From positions 434,001 to 498,000 of the forward strand of contig NZ_RBKX01000001.1 in assembly GCF_003634615.1 (NCBI RefSeq): DNA of 64,000 nt, read 5' to 3'. The position numbers were made by a program, and so were the translations under genes. Under the pieces are notes generated by a model. That model had not been told where the DNA came from. It searched no databases and saw nothing but the letters and a program-made list of their open reading frames with translations. Within the stretch, counting starts at the first letter, position 1; each line of letters opens with the position of its first letter. The stretch comes from Flavobacterium sp. 102 (GTDB lineage Bacteria > Bacteroidota > Bacteroidia > Flavobacteriales > Flavobacteriaceae). Of this stretch, positions 27,031-36,557 are shown one piece after another.

Positions 27031-28397
27031 GTATTTTATTCACCCATGCGTATTATTTATCGGATGATCCTAAGGAACAAAAGATCATGAAGCCCTATCC
27101 GCCATTAGGGTTACTTTATGTTTCTGCTTATTTGAAAAGCAAAAATATTGACAATGATGTTTTCGACACAACCTTTGCTTCGCAATCAACACAACTCGAT
27201 TTTATTTTAGAAAAACAACCCAAAATCATTTGCATTTACACCAATTTGATGACCAAAATTGAAGTCATTAAATTGATTAAAATCCTTAAAACTGTAGTGT
27301 TTAATTTTCCGAAAATTGCCCTAGGCGGTCCGGATGTGACTTATAATGTCGAAAATTATCTCAAAGCCGGAGCCGATTTTTTAATCATTGGCGAAGGCGA
27401 AGAAACGACTTTTGAATTGTATAATGCAATCATCAAAAATGGCGATTTTCACCAAGTAAATGGCATCGCTTTTTTAGAAAACAATCAAATTATTCAAACT
27501 ACAGCACGAACCAAATTCAAAGAACTCGACGAATTGCCACTACCGAATAGAGATGCCATCAACATGCAAAACTATTTGGACACTTGGAAAACCAATCACG
27601 GTCAAAGTTCGATGACGATTTCTACGCAGCGTGGTTGTCCTTATACCTGCAAATGGTGCAGTACGGCAGTTTATGGGCAAAGTTATCGTCGCAGACCGGC
27701 GAATCAAGTCGCGGAAGAAATGAAAATGCTGAAAGAAAAACACAATCCGGATGCGCTTTGGTTTGTGGATGATGTGTTCACCGTAAGTCACAAATGGCTG
27801 GTAGCTTTCAAAGAAGAAGTGTTGCAACAAGACGCTGTGATTCCGTTTGAGTGCATTACTCGTGCAGAACGATTGAATGCTGAAATTTTGCAATTATTGA
27901 AAGACGTTGGTTGTTTCCGAATTTGGATTGGTGCCGAAAGCGGTTCGCAAACGATTATCGATGCGATGGACCGACGTGTAGATGTCAACCAAGTAAAAAA
28001 AGTGATTCAGGATACCAATGCGATGGGTATAGAAACCGGAACCTTTATCATGCTTGGTTATCCCGGAGAAACCGAAAAAGACATTACGGAAACCATTCAG
28101 TATTTGAAAGATGCAAATCCGACTTTGTATACGATAACTGTTGCTTATCCTATCAAAGGAACGAGTTTGTACAACGAAATCGAACACAAAATCACGCAAC
28201 AACCCGATTGGGAAACCTCAACCGACAGAGACATCGATTTTGAACGAACGTATTCGAGAAAATATTACCAATACGCCGTTAGCAAAGTGGTAAATGAAGT
28301 CGAGTTTCACAAAGCCAGTTCAAAAATGAGTTTGAAAGCGTTGAAATTGAAGACTAAATCACTAATGGCCACCGGATTGATGAAAATTAGCAAATAA
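27027..28397 (+). CDS. B12-binding-type radical SAM protein (paralogue 2)
   Basis: 456 residues with the same plan as the protein at 24810-26273: B12-binding-type domain (YPPLGLLYVSAYLKSKN), [4Fe-4S] motif CPYTCKWC (Cys204, Cys208, Cys211), GAESGSQTIIDAMDRR and YPIKGTSLY. Both proteins start with the same pattern (ILF-H-YY) and share the spacing of their motifs, consistent with tandem duplication and divergence around the methyltransferase. It also lacks DxHxxG. It ends 4 bp before the next gene. Confidence 0.8.
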   Translation: MSILFTHAYYLSDDPKEQKIMKPYPPLGLLYVSAYLKSKNIDNDVFDTTFASQSTQLDFILEKQPKIICIYTNLMTKIEVIKLIKILKTVVFNFPKIALGGPDVTYNVENYLKAGADFLIIGEGEETTFELYNAIIKNGDFHQVNGIAFLENNQIIQTTARTKFKELDELPLPNRDAINMQNYLDTWKTNHGQSSMTISTQRGCPYTCKWCSTAVYGQSYRRRPANQVAEEMKMLKEKHNPDALWFVDDVFTVSHKWLVAFKEEVLQQDAVIPFECITRAERLNAEILQLLKDVGCFRIWIGAESGSQTIIDAMDRRVDVNQVKKVIQDTNAMGIETGTFIMLGYPGETEKDITETIQYLKDANPTLYTITVAYPIKGTSLYNEIEHKITQQPDWETSTDRDIDFERTYSRKYYQYAVSKVVNEVEFHKASSKMSLKALKLKTKSLMATGLMKISK

Positions 28398-28401
28398 TCC
28401 T

Positions 28402-29925
28402 TTGAAAAAAGAAACCACATACTTGCTTTTACTGACTGCCATTTATTTTGTGGTGAGTTTGATTGGGATTTTACACCATGAATTGTGGTTAGACGAAGCG
28501 CATCATTATCTTTTGGCGCGCGACAGCAATTCTTTTTTGGAATTAATTCAAAACACGAGATATGAAGGTCATCCTATTCTTTGGAATTCATTGCTTTATG
28601 GTTTAACCAGATTTACCCTGAATCCGTTTTGGATGCAGTATTTACACATTTTAATTTCGACTTCGGTAGTTTTTCTATTCCTTCGAAAAGCACCATTATC
28701 ATTAGTATTTAAGACACTTTTTATCTTTGGTTACTTTATGCTTTTCGAATACAATTTAATCAGCCGAAATTATATTTTAGGCGTTTTATTTTTGTTTTTA
28801 GCTGCGTCTGTTTTTGAGAAGCGAAAAGAAAAGTTTGTGTTGTTGTGTGTTTATTTAGCTTTGGCAGCCAATATTCATTTGATGTTTAGCGTGATTGCTT
28901 TTGCTCTGTTTTTGACACTTTTGTCTGAAAATTATCTAAACAAAGAATTGTTTAAAAGAGTCTACACCATTGGTTATTTAGTTTTTGGTATTGGATTATT
29001 ATTGACCATTATCCAAATTATTCCACCGGATGATACTCGTTTTTTTGACCGAATAGAAGGCATGCAGTTGGGTGAGAAATTCATTAAGGGATTTATTTCA
29101 TTTTTTAAAGCCATCGTTACAATTCCCGATTTTACTACAATACACTTTTGGAATTCCAATCTTTTAGTAAATCTCAGCAAACCCATTACGGCAGTTTTGG
29201 GATTGTTGACCTATTGCATTCCGTTGCTTTTATTTTATAAAAACCGCAAAGTGCTTTTCTTTGTTTATATCGGATTAATTGGTGTACAGATTTTCTTTTT
29301 TGTAACCCAAATGAGTGCCACACGTTACGACGGAATGAACTATTTTATCATCATCATCGGATTGTGGATAGAAAGGTATTATCCTTCTGAAGATTATAAA
29401 ATAAGGGATTATTTGAGTTCATGGAAGCTAACTTTACTAAAAAAACCAATAATCTATAGTATTTTAATCATTCATCTATTTAGTGGTTTTTATGCTTATG
29501 CGATGGATTATAACTATCCATTCACGTCATCTAAAAAAGCCATTGATTATTTAAAAGAAAAAAAGTTAAATTTGAATGAAATCATAACCATTACCTGCGA
29601 TGGAACGGCTATTAGTCCTTATTTAGAAAAGAAAGTTTACTTCTTGTGTGACGGAAGTTATCAGAGTTATTGTCATTGGAATTTTGACTGTGCAATCAAC
29701 ATTTCGGATAAAAACATCACGGAAATGCTTGCCAATTATATTGTTTCAAACGATTACGGAATTTATGTTTCTAATTATACTATTACCAAAAATTTAAAAG
29801 AAAACACTTGGGAAACAATCAACGAAAAAGTCAAAATCCGATTTATCAAAAAGTATGACCAAAACATCGTCCGCAATTCGTATTACTATATTTATGAAGT
29901 AGCCAAAATAACATCCTCAGAATGA
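28402..29925 (+). CDS. GT-C-type membrane glycosyltransferase
   Basis: 507 residues with about ten membrane helices over residues 1-375 and a soluble C-terminal domain. The first extracytoplasmic loop contains ELWLDEAHHY (Asp31-Glu32), the acidic motif typical of GT-C enzymes of the PMT/ArnT type, which use a polyprenyl-phosphate sugar. The start is TTG at 28402, followed directly by a signal-anchor-like sequence. It overlaps the next gene, a polyprenyl-phosphate-sugar synthase type GT2, by 4 bp, which fits a donor-user pair. Confidence 0.75.
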   Translation: MKKETTYLLLLTAIYFVVSLIGILHHELWLDEAHHYLLARDSNSFLELIQNTRYEGHPILWNSLLYGLTRFTLNPFWMQYLHILISTSVVFLFLRKAPLSLVFKTLFIFGYFMLFEYNLISRNYILGVLFLFLAASVFEKRKEKFVLLCVYLALAANIHLMFSVIAFALFLTLLSENYLNKELFKRVYTIGYLVFGIGLLLTIIQIIPPDDTRFFDRIEGMQLGEKFIKGFISFFKAIVTIPDFTTIHFWNSNLLVNLSKPITAVLGLLTYCIPLLLFYKNRKVLFFVYIGLIGVQIFFFVTQMSATRYDGMNYFIIIIGLWIERYYPSEDYKIRDYLSSWKLTLLKKPIIYSILIIHLFSGFYAYAMDYNYPFTSSKKAIDYLKEKKLNLNEIITITCDGTAISPYLEKKVYFLCDGSYQSYCHWNFDCAINISDKNITEMLANYIVSNDYGIYVSNYTITKNLKENTWETINEKVKIRFIKKYDQNIVRNSYYYIYEVAKITSSE

Positions 29926-30668
29926 TTAATAACAAAAAAATAATCGTTGTTCTGCCGGCTTATAATGCGGCCAAAACACTTCAAAAAACCTTTGAAGAGA
30001 TTCCTTTTGACATCGTTGACGATATCATTATCACTGACGATTTCAGTGAGGACAATACTATTGAAATAGCTCAAAAAATTGGCATCCAAAACATTATTAT
30101 ACACGATAAAAACAAAGGATACGGCGCCAATCAAAAGTCCTGTTATAAAAAAGCCTTGGAACTGAATGCGGATATCATTGTGATGTTACATCCTGATTAT
30201 CAATATACGCCCAAATTAATTCCGGCCATGTGTACTTTAGTCGCCAATGATTTGTACGATGTGGTTTTGGGTTCACGCATCTTGAGTAAAGGCGCTTTAA
30301 AAGGCGGCATGCCTATTTATAAATACATTTCAAACCGAATTTTGACTTTCATCCAAAATGTTTTAATGAACCAAAAACTCTCGGAATACCATACCGGCTA
30401 TCGCTGTTTTGACACAAAACTGTTGGAAAAAATTGACTTCGAAAACAATTCAGACGATTTTGTTTTTGACAATGAAATTTTGGCTCAATGTTGCTTCTTG
30501 AAAGCTCGGATTGGCGAAATATCTTGTCCGGCTAAGTATTTCGAAGAGGCAAGTTCGATTAACTTTCAAAGAAGTCTCACTTATGGGTTAGGGGTTTTAA
30601 GGGTTGCTGTTTCTTACTTTTTTCAGAAAACCAAACTCGCCTCGTTTTCACTTTTTAAAAATTTATGA
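29922..30668 (+). CDS. GT2 glycosyltransferase, polyprenyl-phosphate hexose synthase type
   Basis: 248 residues of GT-A fold without C-terminal membrane helices. The N-terminus VVLPAYNAAKTL and the block DIIITDDFSEDNT bind the nucleotide; LHPDYQY takes the place of the usual DxD-containing segment, and GYGANQK and GSR are as in the DPM1/GtrB group. Likely role: loading a hexose onto polyprenyl phosphate at the inner face of the membrane for the adjacent GT-C enzymes. ATG start overlapping the previous stop by 4 bp. Confidence 0.8.
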   Translation: MINNKKIIVVLPAYNAAKTLQKTFEEIPFDIVDDIIITDDFSEDNTIEIAQKIGIQNIIIHDKNKGYGANQKSCYKKALELNADIIVMLHPDYQYTPKLIPAMCTLVANDLYDVVLGSRILSKGALKGGMPIYKYISNRILTFIQNVLMNQKLSEYHTGYRCFDTKLLEKIDFENNSDDFVFDNEILAQCCFLKARIGEISCPAKYFEEASSINFQRSLTYGLGVLRVAVSYFFQKTKLASFSLFKNL

Positions 30669-32215
30669 AAAGTGCCTTATTAAAATATTATCCCTTGTTG
30701 GCTTTGCTTTTGCTTTGTGGTTTTTATTTGTTTAAAGCGATTGATTTTCCGGCTCATGATTTTGCCAATTATTATTTTGGCGGAAAGTTTTTGGCAAAAG
30801 GAAATTTCAGTTCTAATATTTATTTCCCCTATGAATTCAATAAAGCGATTTTCGATTCCGGTTACCCAAATATATTTGTCAGTTATGCCCCGAATACGCC
30901 GTTTTTAGCATTTTTCTTCTTACTCTTTGCCGGTTTTTCTCTGGCTGTAGCCAAAATAATCTTCAACAGTCTTTCAGTTGTTTTATTCTTTTTCAGCATT
31001 TACAGATTATTCAACCATTATAAAATCGATTGGCGTTACGCTTTGCTGATTCCGGTTTTGTTTTTGGTGCCGATAAAAAACAATTTACTCTTTGGACAAG
31101 TTTACTTTTTATTGTTTTTCTTGCTAAGCGAAGGTTGGCTAGCCTATGAAAAAAAACAATGGAAATCGATGTCCTTGTTTTGGAGTTTGGCTATTTTATT
31201 AAAAGTATTTCCGGTTTTATTGGTCGCCCTTTTTATCTTTAGAAAGCAATGGAAACCATTGTCCTTTTGGGTTGCGTTTTGTCTTTTACTTTTGGGGATT
31301 TCTATTTTATTTACCGGAGTTGACATCTGGATTTTCTACTTGCAAGAAGTTTTGCCAAAAGCTTCTAACGGCGAAATCGCAACTGGTTTTGTCGATAATT
31401 ATCAATCGGTTTTTATGTTTTTGAAGCGTTGTTTTGTATTTGAAACGATTGAAAATCCGAATGCCTTTTACAATTATCCGAATTTATTTTCCGCCTTGAT
31501 GGTTGCTTTTAAAATTGGTGTTTTGGTCATTGGTTATTTCATTTCCAAAAGAAATTCCAATACACTTTTTGTTTTCTCTTATTGGATTTTGGCAATGATA
31601 CTACTTTCGCCTTATGGAAGCACTTATACTTTTATTTTACTATTATTCCCGTTTTTGGCTTTGCTGAAAAGCGAGATATCTAATACCAAAAAAGTTGCTT
31701 TCTGTCTGATAATTTTTCTAATCAACAATTTTTCTTTGTCGATTTTTATTGGGCAAGAATTCCCTTTTTCTTATTTAAGAATGTTGCTATTGTTTTTGTT
31801 TTTTGTTTTGTTTTTACTTCAGTTTCGGCAAAAAGTCAATTGGAAAGCGGTTGCAATGTTGTCATTGTTTCCACTGTTTTTAATATTGTTTTTTAAAACC
31901 ACAAAACCTGAAAAATCAACGATTTTACTTGAAAACGGACCAACATTGGTATATGATTACGAAATCAACAATAATTCCTTGATAGGTCATTTTTGGGATG
32001 GAAGAGAGAAAGTAATATTATGGAATACTAAAATTCAAACTTTTCATCCGCTGAAATTGAAAAACAATCAGGTTTTTTATAACAACCAACAACTTACGTT
32101 TGACAAAAGCCATAAGCGGAAACCAATACTGATTGATAACAAAACTGTGCTGTATCTTTCGGATTATGATAGAGGCATTGGGTTTTATACGCTAAGAAAA
32201 ATAACTTTAAATTGA
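30665..32215 (+). CDS. Polytopic GT87/DUF2029-like glycosyltransferase
   Basis: 516 residues with about ten membrane helices to residue 415, then a soluble beta-rich tail. The first loop has FPAHDFANYYFGGKF (Asp32, Asn35, Tyr36-37), similar to the acidic loop of polyprenyl-phosphate-mannose-dependent alpha-mannosyltransferases (GT87). Assignment rests on this loop and topology, so confidence is moderate. It overlaps both neighbours by 4 bp. Confidence 0.65.
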   Translation: MKSALLKYYPLLALLLLCGFYLFKAIDFPAHDFANYYFGGKFLAKGNFSSNIYFPYEFNKAIFDSGYPNIFVSYAPNTPFLAFFFLLFAGFSLAVAKIIFNSLSVVLFFFSIYRLFNHYKIDWRYALLIPVLFLVPIKNNLLFGQVYFLLFFLLSEGWLAYEKKQWKSMSLFWSLAILLKVFPVLLVALFIFRKQWKPLSFWVAFCLLLLGISILFTGVDIWIFYLQEVLPKASNGEIATGFVDNYQSVFMFLKRCFVFETIENPNAFYNYPNLFSALMVAFKIGVLVIGYFISKRNSNTLFVFSYWILAMILLSPYGSTYTFILLLFPFLALLKSEISNTKKVAFCLIIFLINNFSLSIFIGQEFPFSYLRMLLLFLFFVLFLLQFRQKVNWKAVAMLSLFPLFLILFFKTTKPEKSTILLENGPTLVYDYEINNNSLIGHFWDGREKVILWNTKIQTFHPLKLKNNQVFYNNQQLTFDKSHKRKPILIDNKTVLYLSDYDRGIGFYTLRKITLN

Positions 32216-33378
32216 AAAACAAATCACTCAAAAGATTAGGTTTAATTACCAATAACACACTACGACAAATTTTGATTTCAGTATTTAGCATGGTGATTCC
32301 GTTTTTGGTGATTCATTTTTCCTCTAAAGAAATTTGGGGTTCTTTTGTTGGATTCTTTCTATATTGTTTATTCGCCATTCAAGTCATTAATTGGGGAAAT
32401 AAGGAATACTTGCTGAGAAAATTTAGTGAAAACCCAAGAGAAATCGCCTTTCGCTTTTCTGAAAACATGGCTACTCGTTTTCCTTTAGTTATCCTTTTTT
32501 CTCTCATTGGATTGGTTTTGTTCCCTATTTCTTTTGGGTTTTGGATTTTGATTTGGCTTTTAGGCCGCTATTTTATGCATAGTACAGAAGTGCTTTTGTT
32601 TTATGAAAAAAAATTCAATGCCTCTATTCTAATTGAATTGATCAGTTTTGGCTTTTTTGCAGTTTTTTTTGGCCTATTAAAAAATAGCATCACTGTTTAT
32701 TGGATTTTGGTGATTTTTAGTTTGTACCAATTCCTTAAAGGCATTTTGTATTTAGTTTTGTTCAAAAATTGGGTCTTAATTAAAAACCTTTCCTTTGAAA
32801 TTAATTTTTTTAAAACGGCTTTGCCTTTTTTCATCTTGTCTATTCTCGGCTTTTTGGGTTCCAAAATTGATTTGTATATAGTGGAAAGTTTGGAGAGCAA
32901 AACCATTACAGCCGAATACCAAATCATCAATAGTCTGCTGGTCTTTTGCATGTCGATTACGGCTTTGCTTTATGCTCCTTTTACCAAATTACTCTATCGC
33001 AACACTGACCAAATAGTCGATAAAACAAAAAATATTTTGGCCTATATAGGTTTAATCATTGTTCCGGTTTCGTTATTGATTATTTATTTTATCCTTGAAT
33101 TGTACCTAAAAGTAAATTTGGAATTTTACTTCTATCTCATTGCTTTCGCCTATGTATATCCGTGTTACGTTTACGGATTGGATATTATCAATCTGTTCAA
33201 ACGACACAAGGAGACGTCGGTAGTTTTCATACTCACAACCGGAGTAGTTTTGAATAGTCTTTTAAGCGCTTGTTTTTTGTATTTGGACTATGGAATAGTT
33301 GGCGCACTATCAGGAAGCGCAATAGCGCAATTAGTTATTTTGGGACTAATCAAGCTAAAAAACGATAAAATAAATTAA
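32212..33378 (+). CDS. Wzx/MATE-like flippase
   Basis: 388 residues with about ten to twelve hydrophobic segments and the spacing of polysaccharide-type flippases, shorter than the usual 420-480. The mid-protein segment LGSKIDLYIVESLES resembles the helix start common in Wzx proteins. The start is TTG at 32212, overlapping the TGA of the previous gene. As the last gene of the cluster it would export the lipid-linked product. Only 4 bp separate its stop from that of the convergent LacI gene, so terminators must lie within coding sequence. Confidence 0.65.
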   Translation: MKNKSLKRLGLITNNTLRQILISVFSMVIPFLVIHFSSKEIWGSFVGFFLYCLFAIQVINWGNKEYLLRKFSENPREIAFRFSENMATRFPLVILFSLIGLVLFPISFGFWILIWLLGRYFMHSTEVLLFYEKKFNASILIELISFGFFAVFFGLLKNSITVYWILVIFSLYQFLKGILYLVLFKNWVLIKNLSFEINFFKTALPFFILSILGFLGSKIDLYIVESLESKTITAEYQIINSLLVFCMSITALLYAPFTKLLYRNTDQIVDKTKNILAYIGLIIVPVSLLIIYFILELYLKVNLEFYFYLIAFAYVYPCYVYGLDIINLFKRHKETSVVFILTTGVVLNSLLSACFLYLDYGIVGALSGSAIAQLVILGLIKLKNDKIN

Positions 33379-33382
33379 AGGA

Positions 33383-34405
33383 TTACAATTTCTTCGTAGA
33401 ATCCCTTTGTCTTAATTCGGTTTTGATGGTTGTCGTCGTAAACGTGAAAGTTTCCTCTTCGCTTTCCAATTTGTCAATTAACAATTGGGCAGCGACTTCT
33501 CCAATTTCCGGGCCGTGTTGGCTCACCGTTGACAAACTTGGTGTCATTCTTCGTGACCATACACCATCTGCAAAACCTATTATCGATAAATCTTTCGGGA
33601 TTTTATAACCATTTTGAATTCCGAGTTTCATTGCTGTAACCGAAGCGTGTTCATCTAGAGCAAAAACCCCATCGGGTTTGTTTTTGATAAAAAAGCCTCC
33701 AATTTTTGAATTGAATTCTTCGTTATTATTGGTCAGAATCACTAAATTTTCATCCACTTTTAAACCGTGATTCTCCAACGCTTTATAAAAACCTTGTGCT
33801 CTTAATTTTCCAACACTCAGATTATCAATAGCGGAAAGCAAAGCAATTTTTTTACAACCGGTTTTGATCAAATGTTCCATCGCGTTTACCGCCGAGTCTA
33901 AATCGTCTACGATAACTTTGTCACAATTCACCTCATCGGCAATTCGGTCAAACATTACGATGGGCGTTCCTTCGTTTATAATTGAGGTAAAATGCCCAAA
34001 CTTTTGTAACTTTTGAGATTCTTCAGCAATCGAAAGGATAAAACCGTCAATGGTTCCGTTGCTCAACATTTCTAAAGCATTGATTTCTTTTTCCAAGGAT
34101 TCATTCGAAATACAGGTAATCAATTTATATCCTTTTTCATCGGCTACTTTTTCGATACCGCTAAACACTTTAGCAAAAAATGAGTTCAAGATGTTCGGAA
34201 TAATCACACCAATGGTTTTGGTTCTTCTGTTTTTAAGGTTCAGACCAATAACATTAGGCTTGTAATTTTTTAGCTTGGCATATTCTTGCACGCGTTGCTT
34301 GGTGGGTTCACTGATTTCCGGACTTCCGTTTAAGGCTTTTGAAACGGTGGAAACTGAAACGCCTAACTCTTTGGCAATTTGTTTTAGGGTGGCTTTCGAT
34401 TTCAT
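33383..34405 (-). CDS. LacI-family transcriptional regulator
   Basis: 340 residues. The N-terminal LacI helix-turn-helix is clear (TLKQIAKELGVSVSTVSKAL) with the hinge helix (KPNVIGLNLKNRRT) and a periplasmic-binding-protein-like effector domain from about residue 60 (IGVIIPNILNSFF). Members usually respond to a sugar or sugar phosphate and repress neighbouring catabolic or transport genes, but none lies nearby; its target may be elsewhere. No convincing operator is visible upstream. Confidence 0.93.
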   Translation of the reverse strand: MKSKATLKQIAKELGVSVSTVSKALNGSPEISEPTKQRVQEYAKLKNYKPNVIGLNLKNRRTKTIGVIIPNILNSFFAKVFSGIEKVADEKGYKLITCISNESLEKEINALEMLSNGTIDGFILSIAEESQKLQKFGHFTSIINEGTPIVMFDRIADEVNCDKVIVDDLDSAVNAMEHLIKTGCKKIALLSAIDNLSVGKLRAQGFYKALENHGLKVDENLVILTNNNEEFNSKIGGFFIKNKPDGVFALDEHASVTAMKLGIQNGYKIPKDLSIIGFADGVWSRRMTPSLSTVSQHGPEIGEVAAQLLIDKLESEEETFTFTTTTIKTELRQRDSTKKL

Positions 34406-34601
34406 TTTATCTTGGTTAAAGTGTAAAAATAGTAAAATTTCTTCTGCAACCTCTCAAAGAAGAATGAAAGTTAGCTGTAAAACATCAAAATTTTCAAGAC
34501 AAATTGCCTTAAAAACGAGCTGTTTTTGCTGCGCTAAGTCTATTCATTTAAAGGATTTTAAGCAAAATTAGTGGCTTTGTAAAAAAATTTGAAAAATGGT
34601 A

Positions 34602-34632
34602 TTTGCTTTTATAATAATTAATTGTACTTTTG
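34602..34632 (+). promoter_or_regulatory. Promoter of rplM-rpsI
   Basis: TTTG at 34602-34605, 19 bp, TACTTTTG at 34625-34632. The following leader (to 34675) has a small stem (TCCC/GGGA at 34636-34648) of uncertain meaning. Confidence 0.65.
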
Positions 34633-34675
34633 CACTCCCTTTATTGGGAATGGAATGTTTAATTAAAAAAATATT

Positions 34676-35131
34676 ATGGACGCATTAAGCTACAAGACAC
34701 AATCTACTACCAAGGCCACTTCTGGAAAAGAGTGGATCATCGTAGATGCTGAAGGTCATAACTTAGGTCGTTTTGCTTCAAAAGTTGCGATGCTTTTAAG
34801 AGGTAAATACAAGCCGAGTTATACACCTCACGTCGACTGTGGAGATAACGTAATTGTTATCAACGCAGAGAAAATCAACCTTACCGGTAACAAACTTGAC
34901 GACAAGACTTACATTCGTCACACAGGTTATCCAGGAGGACAAAGAACTTTGACTGCAAAAGTTTTGCAATCAAAAAATCCTGCTTTGCTAGTGGAGAAAG
35001 CAGTGAAAGGAATGTTACCTAAGAACAAATTAGGAGCAGAACTTTTCAGAAATCTAAATGTTGTTGTAGGAACTGAGCACAAACAAGGTGCACAAAAACC
35101 TAAAACAGTTAACCTAAACGATCTTAAGTAA
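34676..35131 (+). CDS. rplM: Ribosomal protein L13 (uL13)
   Basis: 151 residues, full family length, with the typical segments WIIVDAEGHNLGRFASK, RGKYKPSYTPHVDCGD and GMLPKNKLG. A 50S protein needed early in assembly. Its stop overlaps the ATG of rpsI by one base, so the two are translationally coupled; the short leader may allow autoregulation. Confidence 0.97.
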   Translation: MDALSYKTQSTTKATSGKEWIIVDAEGHNLGRFASKVAMLLRGKYKPSYTPHVDCGDNVIVINAEKINLTGNKLDDKTYIRHTGYPGGQRTLTAKVLQSKNPALLVEKAVKGMLPKNKLGAELFRNLNVVVGTEHKQGAQKPKTVNLNDLK

Positions 35132-35517
35132 TGGGAGTTATTCACAAAATCGGTAGAAGAAAATGTGCTGTGGCACGTGTTTATGTTTCAGAAGGAACAG
35201 GAAAAATCACCGTTAACAAAAGAGAATTCAACAACTACTTCCCAACAGCTACTTTACAGTACAAAGTATTACAGCCAATGTCTATGACAAACAACGCTGA
35301 CAACTTTGACGTAAAAGTAAATGTATACGGTGGTGGTTCAACTGGCCAAGCAGAAGCTGTGAGAATGGCAATTGCTAGAGCTATGTGTGAAGTGGAAGCT
35401 GAAAACAGAAGCATCCTAAAACCAGAAGGATTACTAACAAGAGATCCAAGAATGGTAGAACGTAAAAAATTCGGTCAGAAAAAAGCGAGAAAGAGATTCC
35501 AATTCTCGAAACGTTAA
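35131..35517 (+). CDS. rpsI: Ribosomal protein S9 (uS9)
   Basis: 128 residues with the usual core (IGRRKCAVARVYV, GGGSTGQAEAVRMAIARA) and the basic C-terminal tail that reaches the P-site tRNA, here ending RKRFQFSKR. Second gene of rplM-rpsI. A weak stem follows the stop but has no good T-run, so read-through to rpsB is possible. Confidence 0.97.
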   Translation: MGVIHKIGRRKCAVARVYVSEGTGKITVNKREFNNYFPTATLQYKVLQPMSMTNNADNFDVKVNVYGGGSTGQAEAVRMAIARAMCEVEAENRSILKPEGLLTRDPRMVERKKFGQKKARKRFQFSKR

Positions 35518-35703
35518 TATTCGGTATTTACCGCAATATATTTTCAGATTATTTTTTACAATTAAATTAGAATTTAAAACAAAGTTGTCGATATTCCTTG
35601 TAAAAAGGGAATTAGTTTAGCATCGAAATGCAGTACAAAGTCTTAATTTATTAAGCGAAAAAGGTGACGCATTGCTATAACACGGAACGTAAACTATTAC
35701 ACA
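35518..35703 (+). promoter_or_regulatory. Intergenic leader before rpsB
   Basis: 186 bp without a gene. Small stems are visible: CCTT/AAGG within 35596-35608 and GCAT-CGAA-ATGC at 35620-35631. This is the kind of place where ribosomal protein S2 could bind its own mRNA, but I see no established motif. Confidence 0.3.
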
Positions 35704-36555
35704 ATGGCAAATAAAATTGACGTTAAAGAATTATTAGAAGCAGGTGTTCACTTCGGACACATGACTCGTAAGTGGGATCCAAACATGGCCCCTTACATCT
35801 ATATGGAGCGTAATGGAATTCACATTATCAACCTATACAAAACCGCTGCCAAAATTGAAGAGGCTAATGAAGCCATGAAAAAAATTGCAGCATCTGGTAG
35901 AAAAATACTTTTCGTAGCTACCAAAAAACAAGCAAAAGATATCGTATCTGAAAAAGCATTAGCTTGTAACATGCCTTACATCACAGAAAGATGGCCTGGT
36001 GGTATGTTAACCAACTTCGTTACTATCCGTAAAGCCGTAAAAAAAATGGCCTCTATTGATAAAATGAAAAAAGATGGTACTTTCATGACTTTGTCTAAAA
36101 AAGAAAGATTACAAGTTGATCGTCTTCGTGCCAAATTAGAGAAAAACTTAGGTTCTATCTCTGATATGTCAAGATTACCTGCTGCTTTATTCGTAGTAGA
36201 TATCAAAGCGGAACACATCGCAATCAAAGAAGCACAAAAATTAAACATTCCAGTTTTTGCAATGGTTGATACGAACTCTGATCCACGTGAAGTAGATTAC
36301 GTTATCCCAGCCAATGATGATGCTTCAAAATCAATTGATAAAATTTTATCTTTAGTAACTGCTGCAGTTATTGACGGATTGGCTAACAGAACTTCTGACA
36401 AAGAAGGTGATGATACTCAAGAAGTAGCTGCTGCTGTTGAAACTGTTGCTGCTCCAGAAGAAGTTACAGCTACCGAAACTGCTCCAGAAGTAGTAGCGGT
36501 TGTTGAAGAAACTCCTGAAGTAGAAGCTGCAGAAGAAACTAAAACTGAAGAATAA
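35704..36555 (+). CDS. rpsB: Ribosomal protein S2 (uS2) with acidic tail
   Basis: 283 residues. The S2 core (residues 1-225) is complete (LLEAGVHFGHMTRKWDPNM; ERWPGGMLTNF; DTNSDPREVDYVIPANDDA). A C-terminal extension of about 50 residues rich in Ala, Val and Glu is typical of flavobacterial S2 and probably disordered. It lies upstream of tsf, the common rpsB-tsf pair, but the gap between them is filled by a palindromic heptamer repeat. Confidence 0.97.
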   Translation: MANKIDVKELLEAGVHFGHMTRKWDPNMAPYIYMERNGIHIINLYKTAAKIEEANEAMKKIAASGRKILFVATKKQAKDIVSEKALACNMPYITERWPGGMLTNFVTIRKAVKKMASIDKMKKDGTFMTLSKKERLQVDRLRAKLEKNLGSISDMSRLPAALFVVDIKAEHIAIKEAQKLNIPVFAMVDTNSDPREVDYVIPANDDASKSIDKILSLVTAAVIDGLANRTSDKEGDDTQEVAAAVETVAAPEEVTATETAPEVVAVVEETPEVEAAEETKTEE

Positions 36556-36557
36556 AA

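Noticed and set aside
23915..33378. Defence island or standard O-antigen locus
   Set aside because: No nuclease, helicase, toxin or Wzy/Wzz-type gene; the radical SAM and methyltransferase core does not fit a known defence system.
34633..34675. L13 autoregulatory leader before rplM
   Set aside because: Only a 4-bp stem can be seen in about 40 nt; too little to call a regulatory RNA.
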